A stretch of DNA of 64,000 bases from Pseudomonas sp. NBRC 111124 (GTDB lineage: Bacteria > Pseudomonadota > Gammaproteobacteria > Pseudomonadales > Pseudomonadaceae), in contig NZ_BCBA01000018.1 in assembly GCF_001320245.1 (NCBI RefSeq), forward strand, positions 1-64,000. Direction: 5' to 3'. Numbering within the stretch: position 1 is the first letter of the stretch; each line of letters begins with the position of its first letter. Of the stretch, positions 18,548 to 25,968 are shown in pieces. Made by a program: the position numbers and the translations under genes. Below the pieces are notes generated by a model that saw only the letters and a list, made by a program, of their open reading frames with translations, did no database searches and was not told where the DNA came from.

Positions 18548-20089
18548 TCAGGCCACCGCGCGCGGCGGATAGACCCGGGTAGGCACGAATGGGATCAGGC
18601 AGATCAGGGCCACGGCGATGCAAGCCATGACCAGGTACAGGTCGGCCGAAGTCAGCACCAGCGCCTGGTCGTGAATACGTTTGGCCAGGCCCACGGCGTT
18701 GTCGTCGATCAGCGGGGCATTGCCCAGGCTGTCCACCAGGTGATTGGAATGGAAGTGCCGGCGCAGCGTGCCCAAGGCATCCAGCAGACCACTGGCTATC
18801 ACGGCAGCCAGGCCCTTGACGGTGTTGAACCAGCCGGAAGCGAACGGGCCCTCCTGCGGGGTCATCCCGTTGGTTGAGAGCATCAGCAGCGGCAGCACGG
18901 CCATTGGCTGGCCGAATACCTGCAGCAGGTAGAACGGGTAGAAGTCGCCGCGAATCCACTCGCTGGTCAGCAGGCTACTGCCCGCGCACGACACCGCCAG
19001 CATGGCCAAGCCGGTGGCGAGCACCCAACGGCAGTCCACTGCACGGATATTGCACAGCGCTGCAGTCAGCGGCAGGGCGATCAGCTGTGGCATGGCCACC
19101 AGCATCATCAGCGGGCTGGTCTGCGCCGGGCGGTAACCCTGGATCTGCGCCAGGTAAGCCGATGGAATGCTGCCTACGCCGGACAGCACGATGAGCACGC
19201 CAGCCAGCGTCACCAAGGCGAAGCTGAGGTTGCGCCGCTGCAGCATGCGCAGCTGGAAGAACGGCAGCGGCTCGGACCATTCGTTGTACATGAACAGCAC
19301 CAGCAGCAGCACGCCACCGCCCAGCAACCAGCAGATCAACGGCGAATCGAACCAGCCCCAACGGTCGCCCAGCGACAAGCCGAGTACGATGCAGCTGATG
19401 GCTGGCAGGCCGAGCAACACGCCGCGCCAGTCGAACTGCTTGAAACGCTCCAGGCGCAGCGGGTCCTGCGGTAAGCCCCAGCCGACACAGAACATGGCCA
19501 GCGCCGAGGGCAGGATGATCTGCCAGAACGCCCACTGCCAGCCGACGTATTCAGTCCACAGGCCAGCCAGCGGCGTGCCGAGGTTGGGCCCGAAGGTTGC
19601 GGTCAAGGCGTAGCAGGCCAGGCCGTAGACCTTGATGCCAGGTGGCAGGAAGCGCAGCGCCACGCTCATCAGCATCGGCGGCAAGGCGCCCGAGGCGAAG
19701 CCCTGGAGCACGCGCAGCAGCATCAGGCTGTGCAGGTTGGGGGCAAACGGTTGCAGCAAGCCGAGCACGGCGAACAGGCCGACCGCACTCATGGTGAAGC
19801 GGCGCAGGGAAAAGGTGGTGGCAAGCCAAGGGGCGAAGGCCATGGCCGATACCGAAGCGGCGCTGTAAACGGCCAGCAGCCAGGCGCCTTCGTCGGCACC
19901 GATGCCCATGGCACCGCGGATATCGGCGAGAGAGATCTTGGTGACCGACTCGTTGAGGCCAGCGCAGAGCACCGCCAACAGTACGCCGAACAGCCCGACC
20001 ACCACCCGCAGGCCGAACGCCGTCTGCGCAGGCGCGGCCGGCGCGGGGGCGACGGCAATCGCGGCAGAAGGGGCGGACAGGGAACTCAT
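18548..20089 (-). CDS. MFS drug transporter, EmrB/DHA2 family
   Basis: 513 aa from ATG 20089, with GGAGAT about 8 nt upstream; an upstream in-frame start would add 13 residues that are not hydrophobic. Many transmembrane segments fit the 14-TM DHA2 layout, with characteristic loops such as ATFGPNLGTPLAG and PQEGPFASGWFNT. Role: proton-driven efflux of hydrophobic compounds through the co-encoded fusion and outer-membrane proteins. A LysR gene lies 110 bp upstream in the same direction. Confidence 0.9.
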   Translation of the reverse strand: MSSLSAPSAAIAVAPAPAAPAQTAFGLRVVVGLFGVLLAVLCAGLNESVTKISLADIRGAMGIGADEGAWLLAVYSAASVSAMAFAPWLATTFSLRRFTMSAVGLFAVLGLLQPFAPNLHSLMLLRVLQGFASGALPPMLMSVALRFLPPGIKVYGLACYALTATFGPNLGTPLAGLWTEYVGWQWAFWQIILPSALAMFCVGWGLPQDPLRLERFKQFDWRGVLLGLPAISCIVLGLSLGDRWGWFDSPLICWLLGGGVLLLVLFMYNEWSEPLPFFQLRMLQRRNLSFALVTLAGVLIVLSGVGSIPSAYLAQIQGYRPAQTSPLMMLVAMPQLIALPLTAALCNIRAVDCRWVLATGLAMLAVSCAGSSLLTSEWIRGDFYPFYLLQVFGQPMAVLPLLMLSTNGMTPQEGPFASGWFNTVKGLAAVIASGLLDALGTLRRHFHSNHLVDSLGNAPLIDDNAVGLAKRIHDQALVLTSADLYLVMACIAVALICLIPFVPTRVYPPRAVA

Positions 20090-20199
20090 GGGCAGACATC
20101 TCCAGCAACAAATTTGCGACTGGAGCAAGTCTAAGAAGGTCGAATGCTGACGAAAACTGACTTCTCGGCAGGTTTAAGTTGCGCCAGGCGCAATCCGGC

Positions 20200-21108
20200 T
20201 CAAGGATCGACGCTACAACAGGCCTTCAAGGTCTGGCGCAGCCAGCGATGCGCCGGGTCGTTATGAAAGCGCGGGTGCCAGGCCTGCAGTACCGTCACCC
20301 GCTCCAGCGGCACCGGGATCTCGAACGAGCGCAACGGCAGCCCGAGCTTGTGCACGCTGTTGAGGATATTGGCCGGCATTGGCAGGATCAGGTCGGAATC
20401 CGGCAGGGAGAACAGCGCCGAGTGAAAGCTCGGAGTGATCAGCGCCACCCGCCGCTGCACCTTGAAGTTAGCCAGTTCGACATCGATCGGCCCGTTGGCG
20501 CGGCCACGGCGGGACACGCTGATCTGTGGATAACTGGCAAAGCTGTCAGGGGTGATGGCTTGGTCGAAGATCGGATGATCGCGTCGGGCCAGGCCGACAT
20601 AGTAAGTCTGGAACAGGCTCTGCACCTTGATCTCCGGGCCGAGGTCGACGGTCGAGCTGATGATCAGGTCGGTGCGCCCATCGCGCAGCACGCTGTCGTC
20701 ATCGCCACCGGGGCTTTCCGGTACGAAACGCAGCACCGTGCGCGGTGCCTGTTCGTGCATGCGCCGTAACAGCTGGGCGCCATACAACGCGATGAACAGG
20801 TCATTGGTGCGAATGTTGAAGGCGCGATCGAGCCGAGGCAGGTCGACTTCATCGGCACTGCGGAACACCTCACCGGCCTGCTCCACCAGCGCCGCCACCT
20901 GCTCACGCAGGGCCAGCGCCCGCGGCGTCGGCACCAGACCACGGCCGGCACGCACCAGGATCGGGTCGCCCAGGGCATCACGGATACGCCCCAAGGTGCG
21001 GCTCATCGCCGCCGGGCTCAGGTTCATGCGCTGCGCGGCGCCGACCACGCTGCCTTCATCGAGCAGGGCATCGAGGGCGACGAGCAGGTTCATGTCCGGG
21101 AGTTGCAT
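20200..21108 (-). CDS. LysR-family transcriptional regulator, NodD-like
   Basis: 302 aa. N-terminal winged HTH (DMNLLVALDALLDEGSVVGA, then AAQRMNLSPAAMSRTLGRIR) and a periplasmic-binding-protein-like effector domain. The NodD/PcaQ-like DMNLL start and the acidic linker fit that LysR subgroup. It lies immediately upstream of, and in the same direction as, the EmrB-type efflux operon, so control of that operon is the natural guess; the usual divergent layout is absent. Confidence 0.88.
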   Translation of the reverse strand: MQLPDMNLLVALDALLDEGSVVGAAQRMNLSPAAMSRTLGRIRDALGDPILVRAGRGLVPTPRALALREQVAALVEQAGEVFRSADEVDLPRLDRAFNIRTNDLFIALYGAQLLRRMHEQAPRTVLRFVPESPGGDDDSVLRDGRTDLIISSTVDLGPEIKVQSLFQTYYVGLARRDHPIFDQAITPDSFASYPQISVSRRGRANGPIDVELANFKVQRRVALITPSFHSALFSLPDSDLILPMPANILNSVHKLGLPLRSFEIPVPLERVTVLQAWHPRFHNDPAHRWLRQTLKACCSVDP

Positions 21109-21242
21109 GGCCGTTTTCCGTTACAGCTGTGGGAAAGGCGATGTTAGCAGGTTGGCCGATTGCACCAGACGCAATGCGCTCGTGCGTGGTGAGGCATTTA
21201 TTCAGTGAGTGAATTGAGCCAAGAATGATGGATGGCAGGTTC

Positions 21243-21339
21243 GGCCCTTTCGCGGGCGAGCCCGCTCCCACAGGGACAGCACAGGACTTGAAGCCTACGG
21301 TGTACCTGTGGGAGCGGGCTTGCCCGCGAAGAGGCCCGG
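21243..21339. repeat. Paired REP element upstream of the stress-protein gene
   Basis: Arm 21243-21275 (GGCCCTTTCGCGGGCGAGCC + CGCTCCCACAGGG) and inverted arm 21305-21339 (CCTGTGGGAGCGGGCTTGCC...). About 29 bp separate the arms. It lies between the LysR start and the universal stress gene start, so it is transcribed only if the promoter of the latter is upstream of it. Confidence 0.88.
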
Positions 21340-21377
21340 ACAGGCAACCACTCAGCCAGCTGCAAACAAGGATCTCC

Positions 21378-21824
21378 ATGCCCAGCCCCGTCCTGATCGC
21401 CATCGATGCCTCACCCGCTTACGCCGCCCTGCTCACTCCCGCCCGCCGCTACTGCCGCCCCGGCGAACACGAACTGCACGTGCTGCTGGCGATCGACTCG
21501 ACCTTTGCAGTGCACGACAAGCCCGCGCCCTACACCGCCGAGGAACTGGAGGAATACCCCGCCGCCTGCGAGGAACAACGACTGGGCGACCGCGCCGTGG
21601 CCGAAGCGGTGGCGCTGCTGCAACAGGCCGGTTTCAGCAGCCAGGGCTGCATGGTCGCCGGGCAGCCGGTCGAGGCGATTGTCGCCAAGGTACAAGAACT
21701 GGATTGCGAGCTGATCATCATGGGCCACCGCCACCTGTCGCGACTGGGGCGATTGCTGGATCCGTCGATCAGCGCGAAGGTGATTGACCGGGTCAAGGTG
21801 CCGGTGTTGGTGGGGGCTGCTTGA
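21378..21824 (+). CDS. Universal stress protein (UspA family)
   Basis: 148 aa from ATG 21378 with AAGGATCTCC upstream. Starts VLIAIDASPAY, the usual first strand of the fold, and ends with the ATP-binding type signature MGHRHLSRLGRLL followed by PVLVGAA. The G-2x-G-9x-G(S/T) motif is only partly present (LIIMGHRH), so nucleotide binding is uncertain. Single-domain cytosolic protein; stands alone between a REP pair and the toxin-antitoxin operator. Confidence 0.88.
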   Translation: MPSPVLIAIDASPAYAALLTPARRYCRPGEHELHVLLAIDSTFAVHDKPAPYTAEELEEYPAACEEQRLGDRAVAEAVALLQQAGFSSQGCMVAGQPVEAIVAKVQELDCELIIMGHRHLSRLGRLLDPSISAKVIDRVKVPVLVGAA

Positions 21825-21842
21825 ACCGCTGATCAGTCAGGT

Positions 21843-21878
21843 AATGCGACTGCATTGACCAGACAATGCGATCGCATT
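21843..21878. promoter_or_regulatory. Twin palindromes, probable PrlF-YhaV autoregulatory operator
   Basis: Two 14-bp palindromes: AATGCGACTGCATT (21843-21856, one mismatch) and AATGCGATCGCATT (21865-21878, perfect), centres 22 bp apart, i.e. about two helical turns. Together they form a larger inverted repeat GTAATGCGA...TCGCATTAC. They end 39 bp before the antitoxin start. Toxin-antitoxin operons of this kind are typically repressed by the antitoxin or the complex at such sites; binding is inferred. Confidence 0.75.
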
Positions 21879-21917
21879 ACCTTGATGGGCGTTGTTGCAA
21901 CCCTATGGACACTACCC

Positions 21918-22244
21918 ATGGCTACCACCTTCGAAGTCGAGTCCACGTTGACCGATCGCTACCAGACCACCGTTCCTGAAACAGTGCGTCGTGCACTGGG
22001 TTTGAAAAAGCGTGACAAGATCCATTACTCGATTCGCCCTGACGGTGGGGTGATACTTACCCGCGCGGAGGCAACCGAAGACGATCCCGTGCTAGGCCAG
22101 TTCCTGAACTTTCTGGCTCACGATATCGCAACCAATCCCCAACGGCTGCAGGTTGTCGATGCCGACCTCATCGCTCGCCTCGACACGCTCGTGGGGGATG
22201 CAGAGGTCGACCTGGATCAACCTCTGTCGGCGGAAGATGAATGA
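21918..22244 (+). CDS. prlF: Antitoxin PrlF (SohA), AbrB/SpoVT-type
   Basis: 108 aa from ATG 21918. The N-terminal swapped-hairpin AbrB DNA-binding motif is clear: STLTDRYQTTVPETVRRALG. The acidic C-terminal tail would bind the toxin. Family knowledge: PrlF neutralises the ribosome-dependent RNase YhaV and represses the operon. The stop overlaps the toxin start by 4 bp (22241-22244). Base composition is slightly less GC-rich than neighbours, as is usual for toxin-antitoxin loci. Confidence 0.9.
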   Translation: MATTFEVESTLTDRYQTTVPETVRRALGLKKRDKIHYSIRPDGGVILTRAEATEDDPVLGQFLNFLAHDIATNPQRLQVVDADLIARLDTLVGDAEVDLDQPLSAEDE

Positions 22245-22723
22245 GTGATGCGAACAGGAAGCCGCTTGTAATTCATGGATGGACCGTTTTTGCCCACCCG
22301 CTGTTCCTGGCCAAACTGGAAGCGCTCAGCGCGCAAGTTCAGGCCCAGATGCAGAGAGATCCAGCGGGTTATACGAAGAAGAATGCATTCAAGCGGCTGG
22401 CGGCAATCAGACGCTTGGCATTTGATGTGATCCCCCAGGACCCGACCAAAGCGGAGTATCGACAGGGCACGACGCTGGGTGATGACCACAAGCACTGGTT
22501 CAGAGCAAAGTTCTTCCAGCAATACCGGTTGTTCTTTCGCTACCACACTGCCAGTCGCATCATCGTGCTGGCGTGGGTCAATGACGAATCTTGCAAGCGG
22601 GCCTACGACAGCAGTGACGACGCTTACAAAATTTTCCAGAAGATGCTGCTAAGCGGCCGCCCTCCGGACGATTGGGATCAATTGCTGCTAGAGTCCGGGC
22701 CTGCGTATGTCAGGCCCGACTAG
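22241..22723 (+). CDS. yhaV: Toxin YhaV, ribosome-associated RNase
   Basis: 160 aa. The sequence has the YhaV N-terminus (VIHGWTVFAHPLFLAKLEAL) and the RelE-superfamily beta-sheet core around FFQQYRLFFRYH and IIVLAWVNDE. Length matches E. coli YhaV (154 aa). Family knowledge: it cleaves mRNA and is neutralised by PrlF. No frameshift is seen, so the pair looks functional. The stop codon lies inside a long stem-loop shared with the convergent efflux operon. Confidence 0.92.
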   Translation: MSDANRKPLVIHGWTVFAHPLFLAKLEALSAQVQAQMQRDPAGYTKKNAFKRLAAIRRLAFDVIPQDPTKAEYRQGTTLGDDHKHWFRAKFFQQYRLFFRYHTASRIIVLAWVNDESCKRAYDSSDDAYKIFQKMLLSGRPPDDWDQLLLESGPAYVRPD

Positions 22724-22728
22724 CAGCA
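22683..22728. terminator. Long stem-loop spanning the yhaV stop codon, likely bidirectional terminator
   Basis: Two stacked stems: TGCTGCTAG (22683-22691) with CTAGCAGCA (22720-22728), and CGGGCCTG (22696-22703) with CAGGCCCG (22711-22718), loop CGTATGT, small bulge between them. The yhaV TAG (22721-22723) is within the 3' arm. Only weak T-runs flank it, so termination may be imperfect. It separates yhaV from the convergent fusion-protein gene that ends at 22730. Confidence 0.7.
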
Positions 22729-22729
22729 T

Positions 22730-23590
22730 TTACTCCTCGCCCGGCTTCACCACCACCGTACAGGTCGTCCCCGCCGCCAGCAGGAACCCGTCCGGCACTT
22801 CATCGATGTGGATCCGCACCGGCACCCGCTGCGCCAGGCGCACCCAGTTGAAGGTCGGGTTCACGTCGGCGATCAGCTCGCGGCTCTGTGGATTGTCGCG
22901 GTCGTAGATGCCGCGGGCGATGCTCTCCACATGGCCCTTGATGCGCTCACCACTCATCATCTGCAGCTCGGCCTGGTCGCCGACCTTCACATGCGGCAGC
23001 TTGGTCTCCTCGAAGAAGCCGTACACCCAGAACGAGTTCTCGTCGACCACCGCCATCACCGCTTCACCGGTCCGCGCATAGTCGCCCTTGTGGATGTTCA
23101 GGTTGGTCACGTAGCCGTCCACGGTGGCGACGATATGGGTGCGTTTGAGGTTCAGCTCGGCCGCTGCCAGTTCGGCAAGGGCCTGTTGGTAGTCGGCTTG
23201 GGCGGAGTTGGCGATGTTGCTGGCGTCGTCGCGGTTTTCCTTGGAGATCACCAGGTTGTCCATGTCGGCGCGGCGCTTGGCGTTGACCTTGCGCATCTCC
23301 CAGGTGGCCTTGCGTGAAGCGACCAGGGCCTTGGCCTGGTCGACCGCCAGCAGGTAATGCTCAGGGTCGATCTGGATCAGCAGGTCGCCCTTTTTCACCC
23401 GCTGGTTGTCCTTGACCGGCACATCCACCACATAGCCCGGCACGTCGGCGGCGACGTTGATGATGTCGGCGCGCACGCGGCCGTCACGGGTCCACGGTGT
23501 GGTCATGTAATGCAGCCACAACTGGCGACCGATCACCACGGCAGCGGTCAGCACCAACAAGGTGGCGATCAGGCTGAAAAACTTTTTCAT
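22730..23590 (-). CDS. HlyD-family membrane fusion protein, AaeA-like
   Basis: 286 aa. N-terminal anchor (FFSLIATLLVLTAAVVIG), then WTRDGRVRADIINVAADVPG (the conserved strand of the AaeA/YibH group), a lipoyl half-motif KVKDNQRVKKGD-like region, a short helical hairpin, and a barrel domain. Family knowledge: partner of FUSC-type pumps exporting aromatic acids. It lies 10 bp after the DUF1656 gene at the end of the four-gene operon. Confidence 0.9.
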   Translation of the reverse strand: MKKFFSLIATLLVLTAAVVIGRQLWLHYMTTPWTRDGRVRADIINVAADVPGYVVDVPVKDNQRVKKGDLLIQIDPEHYLLAVDQAKALVASRKATWEMRKVNAKRRADMDNLVISKENRDDASNIANSAQADYQQALAELAAAELNLKRTHIVATVDGYVTNLNIHKGDYARTGEAVMAVVDENSFWVYGFFEETKLPHVKVGDQAELQMMSGERIKGHVESIARGIYDRDNPQSRELIADVNPTFNWVRLAQRVPVRIHIDEVPDGFLLAAGTTCTVVVKPGEE

Positions 23591-23600
23591 CGAAGGATTC

Positions 23601-23801
23601 TCACCAGTAGAGCGACAGCGCCAGGGCGCCGAACAGGCAGACGAACAGGCTCAGGCGCAGCAGCGCCGGGTGCCAGAAGAAGCGGTAGCCATCATGGCTG
23701 GCGATGAACCGGTCCAGGCCCCAGGCCAGGCCCAGGGCGAACAGAAACATCAGGGTCATGGTGGGCATGTACACGCCATGGAAGGCGATTTCACGGGGCA
23801 T
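23601..23801 (-). CDS. DUF1656 small inner-membrane protein
   Basis: 66 aa with two hydrophobic segments (MTLMFLFALGLAWGLDRF and LRLSLFVCLFGALALSLYW). Starts MPREIAFHGVYMPT, the recurrent N-terminus of DUF1656 proteins. Such proteins (AaeX type) are encoded between the FUSC transporter and the fusion protein in AaeAB-type operons. The gene overlaps the FUSC gene by 11 bp. Exact role unknown. Confidence 0.88.
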   Translation of the reverse strand: MPREIAFHGVYMPTMTLMFLFALGLAWGLDRFIASHDGYRFFWHPALLRLSLFVCLFGALALSLYW

Positions 23802-25968
23802 GATTCAATCCTTTCGCCGGTGCCAGTGGCGACTGTGGGTCCAGCAGGGAAGAACGGATGAAGTGCAGGTAGCTCTGCGCACGGCGCAGCACCGAGGTGT
23901 CGAAGTGCCGGGCAAACGGTTCGTCGGTGGCCTGCACGCAGGCGATGGCGTGGTCCACCGCGACCAGGGCACGTTCGTGGTTGCTGGCGCTGGGCTGCAG
24001 GAACAGGCGGGCCAGGGCGCGGCCCATGACGCGAATGGCCTGGCGCCACGGCTGCGACTCGGCGTAGGCCGGGTGGATCGGCGCGCGGTCCTGCTCCTTG
24101 CGCAGCTCGATGATGGCGTGGCCGATTTCCAGCACGGTGAACATCCAGCCCATCAGCTGGCTCTGTACCTGCGGCTTGCCGGCAGCCAGGCCATAGGCCT
24201 GGTGCAACAGGTCGCGAGTGCGGCTTTCGAAGGCCGAACCTATGCCGCGCAGGCGCCCGCTGATGGCGAACAGCACCTGTTCACGCAGTTCCTGCTCCAG
24301 CCGGCTCCACAGCCAGCGGCTGTTCGGCGGCAGGATGATCGCACCCGCTGCAGCGCAGACGAACATGCCGATGACCATGCCGATGTAGTCGTTGATGAAG
24401 CTGTACGGGTCGTAGACGGTCAGGTTGTTCGGCACCGAGCCGATGGCGAAGAACACCAGCAGGCCGATGCCGTAACCGGCGTACGCCGGCCGCGACGAGA
24501 GGAAGGCACCGAGCACGAAGACCGGCGCCAGGACCATGCACAGCAGCGGGAAACCGTCGATCCAGGGGAACACGAAGAAGGTTTCGAAGAAGCCGATGAA
24601 GGCACCGATCGCCGTGCCGCAGGCCATCTGGAACGACATGCGCTTGGGGTTAGGCGAAGCGGCCGAAAGGCCCACGGTGACAGTGGCGATCAGGGTCATC
24701 ATGGCGCCGCTGGGCCAGTCGCTCATCAGCCAGTAGCTGCCCAGTAGCAACAGCACCGCCGACGCACGCACACCGGCAGCCAGCGACACCAGCCAGCTGG
24801 TCTGTGCTACGTAAGGCTCGTCCCACTGCTCGCGTTCGTGCTTGTGCGCGGCCAGCGAGGCGTGGGTTTCGGCGTAGCTGTACATCTCGTCGACAAAGCG
24901 GTAGAGCAGCTCGAACGCAGTGTGGAAATCGAGCAGGTCGGATTCGCTGGGCTGGGTTGCCACATAGTCGGCCCGCAGGCCACGCACCTGCGCCTGCAAG
25001 CCTTCCTTGTAGGCCGCCAGCTCCAAGGTCAGGCGCAGCGCATCGGCGTCGGTCAACGCCCGGCCCACATAGGGCTGCAACAGCTCTACCAAAGTGTTCA
25101 GGCCCGGCTCGATGGCGCCGACGATCTGCAGTGGGCCGCGGGCGCGCAGGCGCTCCAGCAGGCGGTGCAAGGCGTTGAAGCGTGTGGTGATGGCCATGAA
25201 CTCGCTGTTCATGCGCACCAGGCGGCCAGAGCGGCGACGCATGTGCGGGTCTTCGAAGGCGGTGACGTTGCGCAGGCTTTCCAGGCCCACCGCCTCGGCG
25301 ACGAAGCGCACGTTGCTGCTCTCGAAACGGTCGCGCTGGCTATCGCCGCGCAGGGCTTCGACCACCACTCCGGCGAATACGCCAAAACGCTGGTACAAGG
25401 CGTTGCGCATGGCGGCACTGGCCGACTGCGGCAAAATCGCGGCGCTGACGAAGGTCGACACCAAGATGCCCAGGGCGATCTCCAACACCCGCCACACCGC
25501 GGCCATGAAGGCCTGGTCCGGGTGCTGCAGCACCGGCAGGCCGATCATGGCCGCGGTGTAGCCGGCGAGGACGAAACCATAGGCGCGGAAGGTGCGGTAG
25601 CGCATGGCACCGGCCGAGCACAGGCCGACCCACACTGCCAGGCTGGGCAGGAACAGCTCGGTGTTCTGCGGGAAGATTGCGATCAGCGCGACCATCATCG
25701 CCGAGCCGGCCAAGGTGCCAAGCACCCGGTAGAAACTCTTGGCGAACACATGGCCGCTCTGCGGCTGCATGACGATGAACACGGTGATCATTGCCGTACG
25801 CGGTTGCGGCAGTTCCAGGCGCATAGCCAGCCACAGGGTGATGAACGCGGCCGCCAGCACCTTGAAGATGTAGACCCAGGTCACCCCGTCGGTGCGCGCC
25901 CAGGCAAAAAAGCCCCGGCGCCATTCGAGGCTCTGCAGCCAGCGCACGGGCAAACTGGAAGTGCTCAT
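23791..25968 (-). CDS. FUSC-family efflux transporter, AaeB-like
   Basis: 725 aa. Two membrane halves, each with about five or six hydrophobic segments (about residues 20-190 and 395-540), with a long cytosolic stretch between and a cytosolic C-terminus: the fusaric-acid-resistance fold. Motifs typical of the family include RTAMITVFIVMQPQSGHVFA near the N-terminus and the repeat-equivalent WPSGAMMTLIATVTVGL. Probable substrates are aromatic carboxylates. It overlaps the upstream outer-membrane gene by 4 bp and DUF1656 by 11 bp. Confidence 0.92.
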   Translation of the reverse strand: MSTSSLPVRWLQSLEWRRGFFAWARTDGVTWVYIFKVLAAAFITLWLAMRLELPQPRTAMITVFIVMQPQSGHVFAKSFYRVLGTLAGSAMMVALIAIFPQNTELFLPSLAVWVGLCSAGAMRYRTFRAYGFVLAGYTAAMIGLPVLQHPDQAFMAAVWRVLEIALGILVSTFVSAAILPQSASAAMRNALYQRFGVFAGVVVEALRGDSQRDRFESSNVRFVAEAVGLESLRNVTAFEDPHMRRRSGRLVRMNSEFMAITTRFNALHRLLERLRARGPLQIVGAIEPGLNTLVELLQPYVGRALTDADALRLTLELAAYKEGLQAQVRGLRADYVATQPSESDLLDFHTAFELLYRFVDEMYSYAETHASLAAHKHEREQWDEPYVAQTSWLVSLAAGVRASAVLLLLGSYWLMSDWPSGAMMTLIATVTVGLSAASPNPKRMSFQMACGTAIGAFIGFFETFFVFPWIDGFPLLCMVLAPVFVLGAFLSSRPAYAGYGIGLLVFFAIGSVPNNLTVYDPYSFINDYIGMVIGMFVCAAAGAIILPPNSRWLWSRLEQELREQVLFAISGRLRGIGSAFESRTRDLLHQAYGLAAGKPQVQSQLMGWMFTVLEIGHAIIELRKEQDRAPIHPAYAESQPWRQAIRVMGRALARLFLQPSASNHERALVAVDHAIACVQATDEPFARHFDTSVLRRAQSYLHFIRSSLLDPQSPLAPAKGLNHAP

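Noticed and set aside
17156..18877. 573-codon open frame on the + strand
   Set aside because: Antisense to the fusion-protein and MFS genes, whose motifs are unmistakable.
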